A stretch of 64,000 nucleotides of DNA. Source: JAKFWF01 sp963732635. Lineage in GTDB: Bacteria > Pseudomonadota > Alphaproteobacteria > Rhizobiales > Hyphomicrobiaceae. The translations under genes were made by a program, and so were the position numbers. This document shows, one piece after another, positions 54,883 through 63,314 of the stretch. The notes under the pieces were generated by a model. That model saw only the letters and a list, made by a program, of their open reading frames with translations. It ran no database searches and was not told the DNA's origin. The DNA lies in NCBI GenBank assembly GCA_963732635.1, contig CAVTAL010000003.1:124001-188000 (forward strand). Direction: 5' to 3'. Each line of letters begins with the position of its first letter. Position 1 is the stretch's first letter.

Positions 54883-55671
54883 TCATCGCGAGTCGGGTGG
54901 CAAGTGCGGCGCGCCGGGCGTCACCTCGGAGAACCAGCGCAGATGCTGCCCTCCATCCAGTGCGATCATCTGGCCGGTCATCGCGGAAGCGTCAAGAATG
55001 AAGCGCACGGCGGCGGCGATCTCGCGAGGGCTGGTGCCGCGTTTTAGTATCGTCGAGGCAACCTCGGCGTCGAATTCCTCCTTCTTTTGGTGGATGCTGC
55101 GCAGCGCGGGGCCGGGACCAATGGCATTCACGCGGATGCGTGGGCTGAGCGCCTGGGCCAGCATGCGCGTCGCCGACCACAGCGCGGACTTCGACAGCGA
55201 ATAGGAGAAGAACTCGGGCGTCGACGCCCACACCCGCTGGTCGATGATGTTGATGATGTTGCCGGGTTGATCGACAGGTAGAACCTTCGCGAACGCCTGT
55301 GAGAGCATCACCGGCGCGGTCAGGTTGACCGCCAAATGGCGCGCCCAACCCTCGGGTTTCAATGTCGCCAATTCGTCGAACTCGAACACCGATGCGTTGT
55401 TGACGAGGCAGCGCGGAGCACCGAGCGCCGCGACGCATCGTGGCAGCAGTGTCGCCACGTCGGCTGCATCGGCAAGATCACAATGGAGGGCTGCCACCTC
55501 GCCCCCCATCCCGCGGATTTCCGTCGCCACGTCTTCCGCTTCGGTTTGGCCGCTCCGGTAATGCAGGCCGATCGACCAGCCGGCTTGGGCGAGGTCGAGC
55601 GCTATGGTGCGACCAATGCGGCGCGCGGCGCCAGTGATCAGTGCAATTGGTCTAGCTGCGGATGGCGTCAT
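54883..55671 (-). CDS. Short-chain dehydrogenase, pteridine reductase/FolM-like
   Basis: The 262-residue SDR has the cofactor loop ITGAARRIGRTIA, VNNASVFEFDELA and the catalytic YSLSKSALWSATRML (Tyr-x3-Lys). The GAARRIG start and the WASTPEFFSYSLSK region recall pteridine reductases and FolM-type dihydromonapterin reductases rather than general SDRs. Standing directly upstream of folB, it probably reduces dihydrofolate or a pterin, possibly replacing a missing FolA; the substrate is inferred from context. Confidence 0.82.
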   Translation of the reverse strand: MTPSAARPIALITGAARRIGRTIALDLAQAGWSIGLHYRSGQTEAEDVATEIRGMGGEVAALHCDLADAADVATLLPRCVAALGAPRCLVNNASVFEFDELATLKPEGWARHLAVNLTAPVMLSQAFAKVLPVDQPGNIINIIDQRVWASTPEFFSYSLSKSALWSATRMLAQALSPRIRVNAIGPGPALRSIHQKKEEFDAEVASTILKRGTSPREIAAAVRFILDASAMTGQMIALDGGQHLRWFSEVTPGAPHLPPDSR

Positions 55672-55997
55672 GGAACCGGAAAATCCAAGCGGGGGGTCGA
55701 GCCTGATTGAGCATCAACGTCATAGCGGTCTGGGGCAGGAATGGCCAACGGCAAGCCCGCTGGGCGCCGGTGGGAGAAAAACGAGCAGTTGCACAAATGG
55801 GCGGCAGAAAATCGCATGCGGATCGAGCAGCAAACAGGCAAAAAATTGGGCAAATACAGCCATTTGTTGCACTGCGGTGACGGTGGTGCGGCAACGCCTG
55901 TCAATTGTCGAATCCGGCATTGCTGGCCACCCGTTTCACCTTCAGGTTGTTTTCCAATGGTCGTTGGATTCGATCGAATGGGGCAATGGGGCACGAA
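55672..55997. other. Intergenic stretch, promoter region of the porin gene
   Basis: About 325 bases between divergent genes. A plus-strand frame beginning MANGKPAGRRWEKNEQ (55741) has no convincing ribosome-binding site and runs through the porin gene in another frame, so I do not call it. Nothing else was recognised here. Confidence 0.45.
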
Positions 55998-56852
55998 ATG
56001 CAGAACAGTTCTAAAGTTGGTTTCGATGGTGACGCGACGCAGCGCAGCTCGCTGCGGCAAGGCCTCCTTGGTCTCGTCGCTGGCGGATTTGCGCTCCTGG
56101 CGGGGACCGGTGTGGCGCTAGCCGATGAGCCGAAGAAAGATTGGACTCTTGCTGGCTCGGTGAGTGGAACAACCGACTACGTGTTTCGCGGCTTCTCCCA
56201 GACCGCAGGCAGTCCGACCGTTCAGGGAACGGTCGATTTCACCTATAAGATGTTCTATGCCGGCGTGTTCCTGTCGGGGCTGGATTTCGTCAATAATTCG
56301 AGCCTGCCGGGCGTCGCCAATGTCGAAATGGATCTCTATGCCGGCGTGAAATTCCCGATCGGCAAGATTGATATGGACATCGGCGGCATCTACTACCTGT
56401 ATCCAGGCGCGAATGACAAGTTCGCCGTCACCGGTTTCCGCGAACTCGACTTCTTCGAGTTCAAGATCGGTGCCACTTACAAGCCGCTTTCGCAGTGGAC
56501 CCTGACCGCGACTGCGTTCTACACGCCCGAGGGCACCAACAAGACTGGCAGCATCTGGACTTTTGAAGGCGGCAGCGCCTACGAGTTCAGCAAGATCGGC
56601 AAGGTGACCCCGACCTTCAGCTCGTTGATTGGCTACCAAGTCGGCGATGCAGCCGCCTTCAAGGCGCTGGTCGGCAATGGCAAGGACAGCTATCTGTATT
56701 ACAATTCCGGTCTCACGCTCGGCTTCGGCGACAACTTCTCGCTCGACTTCCGGTACTGGGACACCAACATCTCGAACCGCAACAATTTCTGCGGTGGCAA
56801 TACCTTTCAATGCGACGAGCGCTACGTCGCCACCGCCAAGGTTACGTTCTGA
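55998..56852 (+). CDS. TorF family putative outer-membrane porin (TIGR02001)
   Basis: A 284-residue exported beta-barrel. The signal region is LLGLVAGGFALLAGTGVALA. The mature part has alternating aromatic strands starting with SVSGTTDYVFRGFSQTAGSP, the usual TIGR02001 opening, and ends CDERYVATAKVTF with a C-terminal phenylalanine typical of outer-membrane insertion. I chose ATG 55998 because GGGG lies six bases upstream; ATG 55986 and a TTG at 55905 are alternatives. The terminator at 56894 follows. Ligand unknown. Confidence 0.85.
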   Translation: MQNSSKVGFDGDATQRSSLRQGLLGLVAGGFALLAGTGVALADEPKKDWTLAGSVSGTTDYVFRGFSQTAGSPTVQGTVDFTYKMFYAGVFLSGLDFVNNSSLPGVANVEMDLYAGVKFPIGKIDMDIGGIYYLYPGANDKFAVTGFRELDFFEFKIGATYKPLSQWTLTATAFYTPEGTNKTGSIWTFEGGSAYEFSKIGKVTPTFSSLIGYQVGDAAAFKALVGNGKDSYLYYNSGLTLGFGDNFSLDFRYWDTNISNRNNFCGGNTFQCDERYVATAKVTF

Positions 56853-56893
56853 GTTGAGAACGGGTTTCTGATTGGGGCAATATTCTATAATGA

Positions 56894-56924
56894 GGCGGTG
56901 ATCGGTCCCCGGTCACCGCCTTTT
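56894..56924 (+). terminator. Intrinsic terminator of the TorF gene
   Basis: GGCGGTGA (56894-56901) pairs with TCACCGCC (56913-56920), with extra GG/CC pairs toward the loop, followed by TTTT at 56921-56924. It lies 42 bp after the porin stop. Confidence 0.8.
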
Positions 56925-57039
56925 CGCGTTGCGGTTTTGTGGGGCACGCGCGGTATATGCTCGAATTTCGCATATATTTGTCATGATATCAGAGCGTTGC
57001 CGATCGGCACCTTGCTGATCAATATCGCTCCATTCATGT

Positions 57040-57170
57040 GGCAGGGACATTGCAAGCAGAATTTCATTGTCCCAGACTGAACGGCGTTGAGAGGTCTGAT
57101 AGTAAGGAACGCATTGCGGGAACTTGTGTTTGGATCGGGCGGTGGCCAACTAATGGCCACCGCCTTTTTT
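57040..57170 (+). ncRNA. Candidate small RNA ending in an orphan intrinsic terminator
   Basis: The terminator at 57138-57170 has no protein gene before it: the porin already has its own terminator at 56924. The stretch between holds further stems, GGGACA/TGTCCC (57044-57049, 57068-57073) and GCGTT/AACGC (57084-57088, 57108-57112), and no open frame with a ribosome-binding site. A TTGCCG/AATATC pair about 40 bases upstream is only a weak promoter candidate. I cannot match it to a known RNA family, so the 5' end and function are open. Confidence 0.4.
57138..57170 (+). terminator. Strong intrinsic terminator without an upstream gene
   Basis: Perfect 10-base arms GGCGGTGGCC (57138-57147) and GGCCACCGCC (57155-57164) close a 7-base loop and are followed by six T (57165-57170). 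It has no T-run on the opposite strand, so it works for rightward transcription only, from the candidate sRNA region. Confidence 0.85.
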
Positions 57171-57180
57171 ATTGACCCCG

Positions 57181-58014
57181 TCAGTCTGTGCTGCCGACGA
57201 TGTCGATCGCGCTGCCGAGATTACCCAAGATCGAGTTGCCGCTCGATGGCGCCGCGACGTTGGCCAGGATGCGGCCGGCAAGCCGGGAGAACGGCAGGCT
57301 CTGGATCCACACCGTGCCGGGGCCCTTGAGGGTGGCGAAGAACACGCCTTCGCCGCCGAAGATCATCGATTTCACGGAGCCGGCGCGCACGATGTCGAAC
57401 TCGATCGTGGAGGTCATGGCGGCGACGCAGCCGGTATCGACGTGCAGCTCCTCGCCCGGCGCCAGATCTCGCTGCACCACACAGCCGCCGACATGGACGA
57501 AGGCATATCCGTCGCCTTCCAGTCGCTGCATGACGAAGCCTTCGCCACCGAACAGACCGGTCATGATCTTGCGCTGGAAGTGGATGCCGATCGAAACGCC
57601 CTTGGCGGCGCACAGAAAGGCGTCTTTCTGTGCGATCAACGTGCCGCCGACATCACTGAGTTTGAAGGGAATAATCGACCCAGGATAAGGCGAGGCGAAT
57701 GAGACGTGCGCCTTGCCGCGGCCCTGGTGGGTGAACACGGTCATGAAAAGGCTTTCGCCGGTCAGGATGCGCTTGCCGGCTTGCGCGAGCTTGCCGAAGA
57801 ATCCGGTTTGAGGCTGCGAGCCGTCACCAAAGATGGTGTCCATGTGGACGCTGGCATCCTTGAACATCATCGAGCCGGCTTCCGCGATCGCGCTCTCACC
57901 CGGATCAAGCTCGATCTCGACAAACTGCATCTCCTGGCCGTGGATCTTGAAGTCGATATCGTCGGCGCCGCCGCTGGGCCCGCGTCTGCCGATGATGGTT
58001 GGTACGGAACCCAT
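57181..58014 (-). CDS. AIM24/TIGR00266 family protein
   Basis: A 277-residue soluble protein of the AIM24 beta-roll family. Landmarks are DDIDFKIHGQEMQFVEIELD near the N-terminus, GESAIAEAGSMMFKDASVHM, and GGEGFVMQRLEGDGYAFVHVG in the middle. In yeast AIM24 organises mitochondrial cristae; the bacterial role is unknown. The ATG at 58014 follows GGAGG; the open frame to 58089 lacks such a site. A small membrane-protein gene lies upstream on the same strand. Confidence 0.88.
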   Translation of the reverse strand: MGSVPTIIGRRGPSGGADDIDFKIHGQEMQFVEIELDPGESAIAEAGSMMFKDASVHMDTIFGDGSQPQTGFFGKLAQAGKRILTGESLFMTVFTHQGRGKAHVSFASPYPGSIIPFKLSDVGGTLIAQKDAFLCAAKGVSIGIHFQRKIMTGLFGGEGFVMQRLEGDGYAFVHVGGCVVQRDLAPGEELHVDTGCVAAMTSTIEFDIVRAGSVKSMIFGGEGVFFATLKGPGTVWIQSLPFSRLAGRILANVAAPSSGNSILGNLGSAIDIVGSTD

Positions 58015-58097
58015 AGGTATAGCCTCCGATGGCTGTGGTTGGTTGGGATGTCGCAACGGGTTTGGCCGACGGATCGTAGGTGTGGTCACGAGCGGGT

Positions 58098-58379
58098 TTA
58101 GTCCCCGTCGCCGCCGCCAGCATCGCTGGTGTCGGGGACACTTATGCCACCGGTGGTCCCGTCAGCATAAAATCCAGCATCCTTGCTGCGAATTGGCAAA
58201 GGCAGACCCATTAGCCAGCGCAGAACGGCCCAGATGCCGATGATGCCGACGATTAGAAGGAAACTCTCGGCGTGGTCGAGGCGGATCCAGCGAGTCGGGC
58301 TGCCGCGGTTTGTCTGGGGAACAAAGCATGCGGCCAGCAAGACCAGAATTGCGCTCGCCAGAATTGCTTCCTTGAGCAT
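58098..58379 (-). CDS. Small membrane protein with Gly/Asp-rich tail
   Basis: A 93-residue protein with two predicted helices (AILASAILVLLAACF, FLLIVGIIGIWAVLRW) and a short C-terminal tail SDAGGGDGD. I started at ATG 58379 because it begins the first helix; the frame continues open to ATG 58490. It precedes the AIM24 gene by 83 bp and may be co-expressed. No family recognised. Confidence 0.5.
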   Translation of the reverse strand: MLKEAILASAILVLLAACFVPQTNRGSPTRWIRLDHAESFLLIVGIIGIWAVLRWLMGLPLPIRSKDAGFYADGTTGGISVPDTSDAGGGDGD

Positions 58380-58598
58380 GCGGATATGGCCGCGCCGCCA
58401 TCGCGAGACAGGTGGGCAATTCGGGGATGGCGTGCGGCCCGGGGCACGAGCAACCAGCTTGCGGTGTCCGAAAGTCATGGTCCTGACCATAGCTGAGGGC
58501 GGTTATGAAACCGTAAGCCGCATGCCTCAATTGGCTCGGGCGTGCGGGCAAACCGGGTTTTCCCCAGGCGATGGACCTGCAACCCTTGCTGACGGCAA

Positions 58599-59417
58599 GT
58601 GAGGCGGATTAGCTCGGCTGTGAGTGCTCGCGTGCGAATCCCCCGTGAAAACCGTCCCGTGATCTGGATCGTTATATTGATGACCCTGGCGACCGTCGCC
58701 GCGATCACGTTCGTGATGGCGCCGCGCATGGCGGAAGGTCGTGTGGTGTTCAACGTCACTCCGGATCGCCCGTGTCCATTCGGCTATCGAATGGGTTGGA
58801 TCGCAGTGCGCACGCGCGACACCCGGGCGGTGGTTGCGGCGCTCGGCCTCGAAATACCGCAGTCGGCAAATTGGCGCACCGGTATTGGCAGCGTCTACGA
58901 TCACGGCTTGGGTGAATCTCACGTGTTTGTAACGCCGCCGGTCAATGGCTGGACGTTCGTGATTGGCTTGGCGCTGCCCCATCCGGTCGGGGCTGCATTC
59001 TTCGACAAGTGCATGCCGCTGCTGATGGGGCTCGGCGAACGCTTCGTCGAAGTCCAGTATTACCTAGCCTATCCGCCGATCGACCTGTTCGCCTGGGTGC
59101 GCATTATCGATGGCAAAGTGCAGCGGGCATTTGCCATTGGTGACGAGGGCGTGATCCTCAGCCAGGGCAAAACCACCAAGGACGAGCGGACGCTTGGCTT
59201 GAAGCTGTTCGAATTGCGGGGCGTCAAGGGCCGCAAGGGCGATGCAGGGGGCGCGCTGATCCTGCATCCGACCGAGGAGCACGTGATGCGATTGGCAGGT
59301 CGCTGGAGCATCGATCCGGTCAATATCGAAAAGGCGCCGAAGGGCGAACCCGCCGTCGGTGTCATCGGGGTGGCGCCGGCCGCATGGCGACCGGAGCGTC
59401 AACGCAAGGCGGCGTGA
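58599..59417 (+). CDS. Membrane-anchored protein of unknown function
   Basis: A 272-residue protein with one N-terminal helix (PVIWIVILMTLATVAAITFV) and a soluble, presumably periplasmic domain with evenly spaced aromatic residues (FGYRMGWIAVRTRDTRAVVA, AYPPIDLFAWVRIIDG). I recognise no domain. Start codons are ambiguous: GTG at 58599 or later GTGs at 58620 or 58632. The codon-position GC pattern is clearly that of a real gene. It converges on the small minus-strand frame at 59420. Confidence 0.65.
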   Translation: MRRISSAVSARVRIPRENRPVIWIVILMTLATVAAITFVMAPRMAEGRVVFNVTPDRPCPFGYRMGWIAVRTRDTRAVVAALGLEIPQSANWRTGIGSVYDHGLGESHVFVTPPVNGWTFVIGLALPHPVGAAFFDKCMPLLMGLGERFVEVQYYLAYPPIDLFAWVRIIDGKVQRAFAIGDEGVILSQGKTTKDERTLGLKLFELRGVKGRKGDAGGALILHPTEEHVMRLAGRWSIDPVNIEKAPKGEPAVGVIGVAPAAWRPERQRKAA

Positions 59418-59419
59418 TC

Positions 59420-59758
59420 TCAGGCCGCTTGAGCGATGCGGATTTCGAGTGGGATCCGGCGGCTTTGTGGGGCCGGGAGCTGGAATAACTTCGCGGATTT
59501 TTGCGTCTTAACGGCACGGGCAGCGGTGATGCTGTTCGTCGATATGTGCAACTTGCTGCGTTTGCGGTTACTGCCGGTCGACTTTGGAATGGCCTTTGCG
59601 TTGGGCTGGGGCGGACACGTCGTGCGCGGGATGCGGCCGACCTTGGTGTTGAGATGCGCCACACTCGCCAGCCGCGTCGACAGCTGAAAATCGACCGGCG
59701 GCACGAATCGATGAACAAAGCCCGCAACAGCGGGCGCATATGTCGTCGGTACAGCCAT
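59420..59758 (-). CDS. Predicted small basic protein, uncertain
   Basis: A 112-residue frame opening MAVPTTYAPAVAGFVHRF. It is rich in Lys/Arg, Ala and Pro, without cofactor motifs. Over its length the third codon position is the most GC-rich and the second the least, as for real genes here, while the overlapping plus-strand frame looks less natural. No ribosome-binding site is seen; in-frame starts upstream to 59854 have a GGGGA. It converges on the membrane protein gene two bases away. Confidence 0.4.
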   Translation of the reverse strand: MAVPTTYAPAVAGFVHRFVPPVDFQLSTRLASVAHLNTKVGRIPRTTCPPQPNAKAIPKSTGSNRKRSKLHISTNSITAARAVKTQKSAKLFQLPAPQSRRIPLEIRIAQAA

Positions 59759-60062
59759 CGCGGCGATTGTCGGCAGTGGTACGGCCATGGCTGGGCGCGT
59801 ATCAAATAGCCATGCGCGCAACCGCGATAAACGCAGCAATATTACGGAAAGCATCGCCAAGTTCCCCACAAACGAGCGACATTCAGACTATGAACGACAA
59901 TGACAGCCGAGGCTTACGTATGGGTTAATCGGTGATCCAAAATGATCGAAAATCGCATGCCGATGCGGAATGCTGCTTCAATCAAGGCGCGACGGATGCT
60001 GTGGCGGGGGCGGAGACAGCCTGTTTTGGATCGGGAAATCCAATAGGAGCCATGATCGCAAC

Positions 60063-60737
60063 ATGAGCCGACTTCGCATGGTGTTCGATCTCGACGACAC
60101 GCTTTACCCAGAACGGGATTTCGCCGTCTCGGCATTTGGCGCGGCGGCGGAGTGGGCGCGCACCGCTCTGGGCGTCGCGGGGCTTGCCGACGACATGACC
60201 CAGCTGCTGGACGACGGCCACCTCGGACGGCTATTTACCCTGGTTCTGGAGCGGCGTGGGATCGATCCGGTGCACGGAGCGGATCTGATTGAGGCGTATC
60301 GCCAGCATGAGCCCATGCAACTCGATCTTTACCCCGATGCTGAATTAGCACTGAGCCACTTTTCCGGGCTAGGCCCGCTCGGCCTGATCACCGACGGCAC
60401 GCCTGCGGTGCAGCGGGCGAAGGTGCGCGCGTTGGGCATTGCCAATCGCTTTCATCATATTGTCTACACCCACGAACTGGGCGGCCGGGACTTCGCCAAA
60501 CCACACGCAAGTTCATTTGAGGCGATGCGTGCGGCGCTGGGGGAGCCGGGCGACAGGTTCGTCTACATCGGTGACAATCCGTCGAAGGATTTCGTCAGCC
60601 CAAATCGTATGGGCTGGACAACGGTGCAGGTGGTGCGGCCGCAACGCATCCACGCCAATGCCAAGACCGCCGACGGCGGCGCGGCGCATCATGTCGTCGC
60701 GTCGCTTGAGGCGTTGCCGGAATTGCTCAAAGTCTGA
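60063..60737 (+). CDS. HAD-superfamily hydrolase (pyrimidine 5'-nucleotidase-like)
   Basis: A 224-residue phosphatase. The HAD motifs are all visible: FDLDDTLYPERDF (nucleophile Asp near residue 9), LITDGTPAVQR (motif II), AKPHASSFEAM (Lys, motif III) and YIGDNPSKDFVSPNRMGW (motif IV). The helical cap and spacing suit the 5'-nucleotidase/phosphoglycolate-phosphatase branch. The ATG at 60063 follows AGGAG at 11 bases. Its end overlaps the convergent DUF983 gene by 49 bp. Confidence 0.87.
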   Translation: MSRLRMVFDLDDTLYPERDFAVSAFGAAAEWARTALGVAGLADDMTQLLDDGHLGRLFTLVLERRGIDPVHGADLIEAYRQHEPMQLDLYPDAELALSHFSGLGPLGLITDGTPAVQRAKVRALGIANRFHHIVYTHELGGRDFAKPHASSFEAMRAALGEPGDRFVYIGDNPSKDFVSPNRMGWTTVQVVRPQRIHANAKTADGGAAHHVVASLEALPELLKV

Positions 60738-61201
60738 TCTATGCGGATTTTGCCGGCGACCGGCTCAGGCTGCGGGTCGGCTGGGTCGGCGCCGGCACCG
60801 AAACCGTGCATCCGCAGTGCCCATTGGAGGCCAACGAAGCCGCCCTTCGCCACTGGCAGCAGCGCCAGGCACATGATGACCGTAACTGGCATCCAGATCG
60901 ATAGTGTCAGCCACAGCGGCGGCGCCCAGGTCTGCTCCATGGTGAGCACGCCGCCGACCACGATGTGACAGACGATCAGCATGACCGCCCACGGCGGCGC
61001 GTCGTCGGTGCGGTTGTGGTGCAGTTCCTCGCCACAAGAAGGGCACGAGTTCGCGACCTTCAGGTAGGCGCGAAAAATCCGGCCGGTGCCACACTTCGGG
61101 CACTTGCCTTTCAAGCCGTTGAGTACGGCAGGGCCGATGTCGCGCGGGGCGTCGGCGTCGGGCTTGGCGGGCGAGGCGAGGGTGATGGGCATGGCGATCA
61201 T
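60689..61201 (-). CDS. DUF983 family membrane protein
   Basis: A 170-residue protein with two transmembrane helices (AVMLIVCHIVVGGVLTME, LTLSIWMPVTVIMCLALLP) and a zinc-ribbon-like head KCPKCGTGRIFRAYLK and SCPSCGEEL (CPxCG...CPxCG), the diagnostic DUF983 pattern. In alphaproteobacteria it is often near cytochrome oxidase genes; here none is seen. The C-terminal 49 bp of its gene overlap the HAD hydrolase gene on the opposite strand. ATG 61201 or 61192 are both possible starts. Confidence 0.88.
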   Translation of the reverse strand: MIAMPITLASPAKPDADAPRDIGPAVLNGLKGKCPKCGTGRIFRAYLKVANSCPSCGEELHHNRTDDAPPWAVMLIVCHIVVGGVLTMEQTWAPPLWLTLSIWMPVTVIMCLALLPVAKGGFVGLQWALRMHGFGAGADPADPQPEPVAGKIRIDQTLSNSGNASSDATT

Positions 61202-61259
61202 GTCCCATCTGTCAATGATGCGAAGTCAAGAGTGGCCGGCGGTCGTCAGCGTCGCAGGC

Positions 61260-61478
61260 TTACACCCGATGTTGACCAATATGGGTGCCCCGTCCGGTGA
61301 CGGCCTTGTCCAGGTAGCTCAGCGGGCGCCACAGGTAGTAGAGCGCTTGGCCGGCTGGCGTTGCCGGGTAGATCACGTAGGTCTGCTTGTCCTTCGCCCA
61401 TTCCTGTGCGTTCGCGGCGCGAAAGTATGAGTACGAACTGGCGTAGAGGATGATGAGCGCGATGAGTAGTTTTTTCAC
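61260..61478 (-). CDS. Small secreted or membrane protein of unknown function
   Basis: A 72-residue frame starting GTG AAA AAA with a hydrophobic leader (MKKLLIALIILYASSY, cleavage possibly after NAQ) and a polar tail with aromatic residues (YVIYPATPAGQALYYLWR). ATGAGG seven bases upstream could serve as a ribosome-binding site. It is just downstream of gap's terminator on the same strand and upstream of DUF983. No family recognised. Confidence 0.6.
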   Translation of the reverse strand: MKKLLIALIILYASSYSYFRAANAQEWAKDKQTYVIYPATPAGQALYYLWRPLSYLDKAVTGRGTHIGQHRV

Positions 61479-61499
61479 GAGGAGGCCTCATTGCGGAAA

Positions 61500-61531
61500 T
61501 TTCGCCGAGGGCCCCGCTCCCCTCGGCGAAA
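61500..61531 (-). terminator. Intrinsic terminator of gap
   Basis: Perfect 12-base arms TTTCGCCGAGGG (61500-61511) and CCCTCGGCGAAA (61520-61531) with an 8-base loop lie 12 bp after the gap stop. On the minus strand the hairpin ends with AAATTTCC, a short U-rich tail. Confidence 0.75.
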
Positions 61532-61542
61532 ATGTAGCAGGC

Positions 61543-62550
61543 TTACAGCAGCTTGCCCATGGCAACGGCGGTGTCGCTCATGCGGTTTGAGAAGCCCCAC
61601 TCGTTGTCGTACCAGGACAGCACCGACACCAGCGTGCCGTCCATCACCTTGGTCTGGTCCATGTGGAAGATCGACGAGTGGCTGTCGTGGTTGAAGTCGA
61701 TCGAGACGTTCGGCGCCGTGGTGTAGCCGAGAATGCCCTTCATCGGACCGTCGGCCGCGGCCTTGATGGCGGCGTTGACTTCGGCAACCGTGGTCTTCTT
61801 CTTCGAAATGAACTTCAGGTCGACCACCGAGACATTCGGCGTCGGTACGCGCATTGCAAATCCGTCGAGGCGGCCGTTGAGTTCCGGCAGAACCAGGCCG
61901 ACGGCCTTGGCGGCGCCGGTCGAGGTCGGGATCATCGAAAGCGCGGCGGCGCGGCCGCGATAGAGGTCCTTGTGCATGGTGTCGAGCGTCGGCTGGTCGC
62001 CGGTGTAGGCATGGATCGTCGTCATCATGCCCTTCTCGATGCCGAACATGTCGTTCAGCACCTTGGCGACCGGCGACAGGCAGTTCGTCGTGCACGAGGC
62101 GTTCGAGACCACGATGTGGTCCTTGGTCAGCTTGTCGTGGTTGACGCCATAGACGACCGTGAGGTCGGCGCCGTCGGCCGGAGCGGAGACGAGCACGCGT
62201 TTGGCGCCAGCGGTGATGTGCGCCATCGCCTTGTCCTTGGCGGTAAAGATGCCGGTGCACTCGAGCGCGATATCGACGCCCATGGCCTTGTGCGGCAACT
62301 TGGCCGGATCGCGCTCGGCGGTGACCTTGATCGGGCCGCGGCCGACGTTGATGGTGTCGCCCTCGACCGTCACCTTGTGCGGAAATCGGCCGTGCACGCT
62401 GTCGAAGCGCAGCAGGTGGGCGTTGGTCTCGACCGGGCCCAGATCGTTGATAGCGACAACCTCGATGTCCTTGCGACCCGATTCGATGATCGCGCGCAGC
62501 ACGTTGCGGCCGATGCGGCCAAATCCATTGATTGCGACTTTCACGGCCAT
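61543..62550 (-). CDS. gap: Glyceraldehyde-3-phosphate dehydrogenase
   Basis: The glycolytic/gluconeogenic enzyme, 335 residues. NAD-binding loop VAINGFGRIGRNVLRAI at residues 4-20, catalytic cysteine in VSNASCTTNCLSPVAKVL (Cys near 154), and the phosphate-binding TGAAKAVGLVLPELNG, all intact. It starts at ATG 62550 with GAGGAA upstream and ends with SNRMSDTAVAMGKLL. It is divergent from the coiled-coil gene at 62855 across a 304-bp gap and is closed by a strong terminator. Confidence 0.97.
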   Translation of the reverse strand: MAVKVAINGFGRIGRNVLRAIIESGRKDIEVVAINDLGPVETNAHLLRFDSVHGRFPHKVTVEGDTINVGRGPIKVTAERDPAKLPHKAMGVDIALECTGIFTAKDKAMAHITAGAKRVLVSAPADGADLTVVYGVNHDKLTKDHIVVSNASCTTNCLSPVAKVLNDMFGIEKGMMTTIHAYTGDQPTLDTMHKDLYRGRAAALSMIPTSTGAAKAVGLVLPELNGRLDGFAMRVPTPNVSVVDLKFISKKKTTVAEVNAAIKAAADGPMKGILGYTTAPNVSIDFNHDSHSSIFHMDQTKVMDGTLVSVLSWYDNEWGFSNRMSDTAVAMGKLL

Positions 62551-62750
62551 GTGATGTTCCTCGGGTTCAAGAGTTCAAGAGAACTTGGGCTCAGCAACCG
62601 GAAAAGAGCCTTCCTGCAAATGAGGCGCGGCTGCTGTTGCGCGTACTGCGGGTTATGCTATCGGCCGGGCGCAGCGTCAACGGCGCAGCGCAACCGTGCC
62701 TGTGGGACACCGCCGCAGGGTAAAAGTATGATGTCAATGCAAGCGTTAGG

Positions 62751-62780
62751 TTGACGTACGCTGATATCGGCACATATCGT
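62751..62780 (+). promoter_or_regulatory. Possible promoter in the gap/coiled-coil gap
   Basis: TTGACG (62751-62756) and TATCGT (62775-62780) separated by 18 bases make a plausible sigma-70 type promoter about 75 bp before the plus-strand gene at 62855. Nothing else is recognised in this 300-bp divergent gap. Confidence 0.35.
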
Positions 62781-62854
62781 TTTGCGAGATTTTGAACTGA
62801 AGTCCGTTCCGCATGTCGTACTGTCGGGAGGTCTGACGCGGGAAAGGTCCAGCG

Positions 62855-63097
62855 ATGACACAGAAGACCAAGCCGACGGCTAAGCGCGGGGCGATCGCCC
62901 AGAAGCCGGCGAAATTGAAGGCCGCGGGCGGTAAGGCTACATTGGCGCGCCTTGAGGCTGACAATTCGGCACTGGCCGGTCGTCTTGCTGTGGCCGAGCA
63001 GCAGATCGCGCTGCTGGAGCGCCAGCGAGACGAGGCGCTGAATCGCATCGCTTGGGTGATTGATTCGATCAATAGCTTGGCGGAAAGCGTGCGCTGA
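62855..63097 (+). CDS. Small coiled-coil protein
   Basis: An 80-residue protein with a basic N-terminal tail (KTKPTAKRGAIAQKPAKLKA) and a heptad-like helix LARLEADNSALAGRL, AVAEQQIALLERQRDEALNRI. No enzyme motif. I recall similar coiled-coil proteins upstream of gap and tkt in related genomes, but cannot confirm this here. The ATG follows GGAAAGG. It may bind DNA or other proteins. Confidence 0.75.
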   Translation: MTQKTKPTAKRGAIAQKPAKLKAAGGKATLARLEADNSALAGRLAVAEQQIALLERQRDEALNRIAWVIDSINSLAESVR

Positions 63098-63314
63098 TCG
63101 CAATGCGAAAAGCCAGGATCGTTGACGGTGGGGCAAGTTCGGCCACCAATAGTCAAACACCGGCTTGTTCGAATTCAGTCGATCAATGAAGGCAATTGTT
63201 AAGATTGACATCCTCTAGCCAAGAGCTGTCGGAAAATTTCACCAAAGTTTAATCGACCACCGCTCAGATTGATCTCAATTATGTCGATCCATGGAGCAGT
63301 GGAAAGTGTCCCTC

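Noticed and set aside
55741..56121. Plus-strand frame starting MANGKPAGRRWEKNEQ
   Set aside because: No ribosome-binding site, overlaps the porin start in another frame, and the downstream half is plainly out of frame with a real gene.
59501..59809. Plus-strand frame opposite the small minus gene at 59420
   Set aside because: Codon-position GC pattern favours the minus-strand frame.
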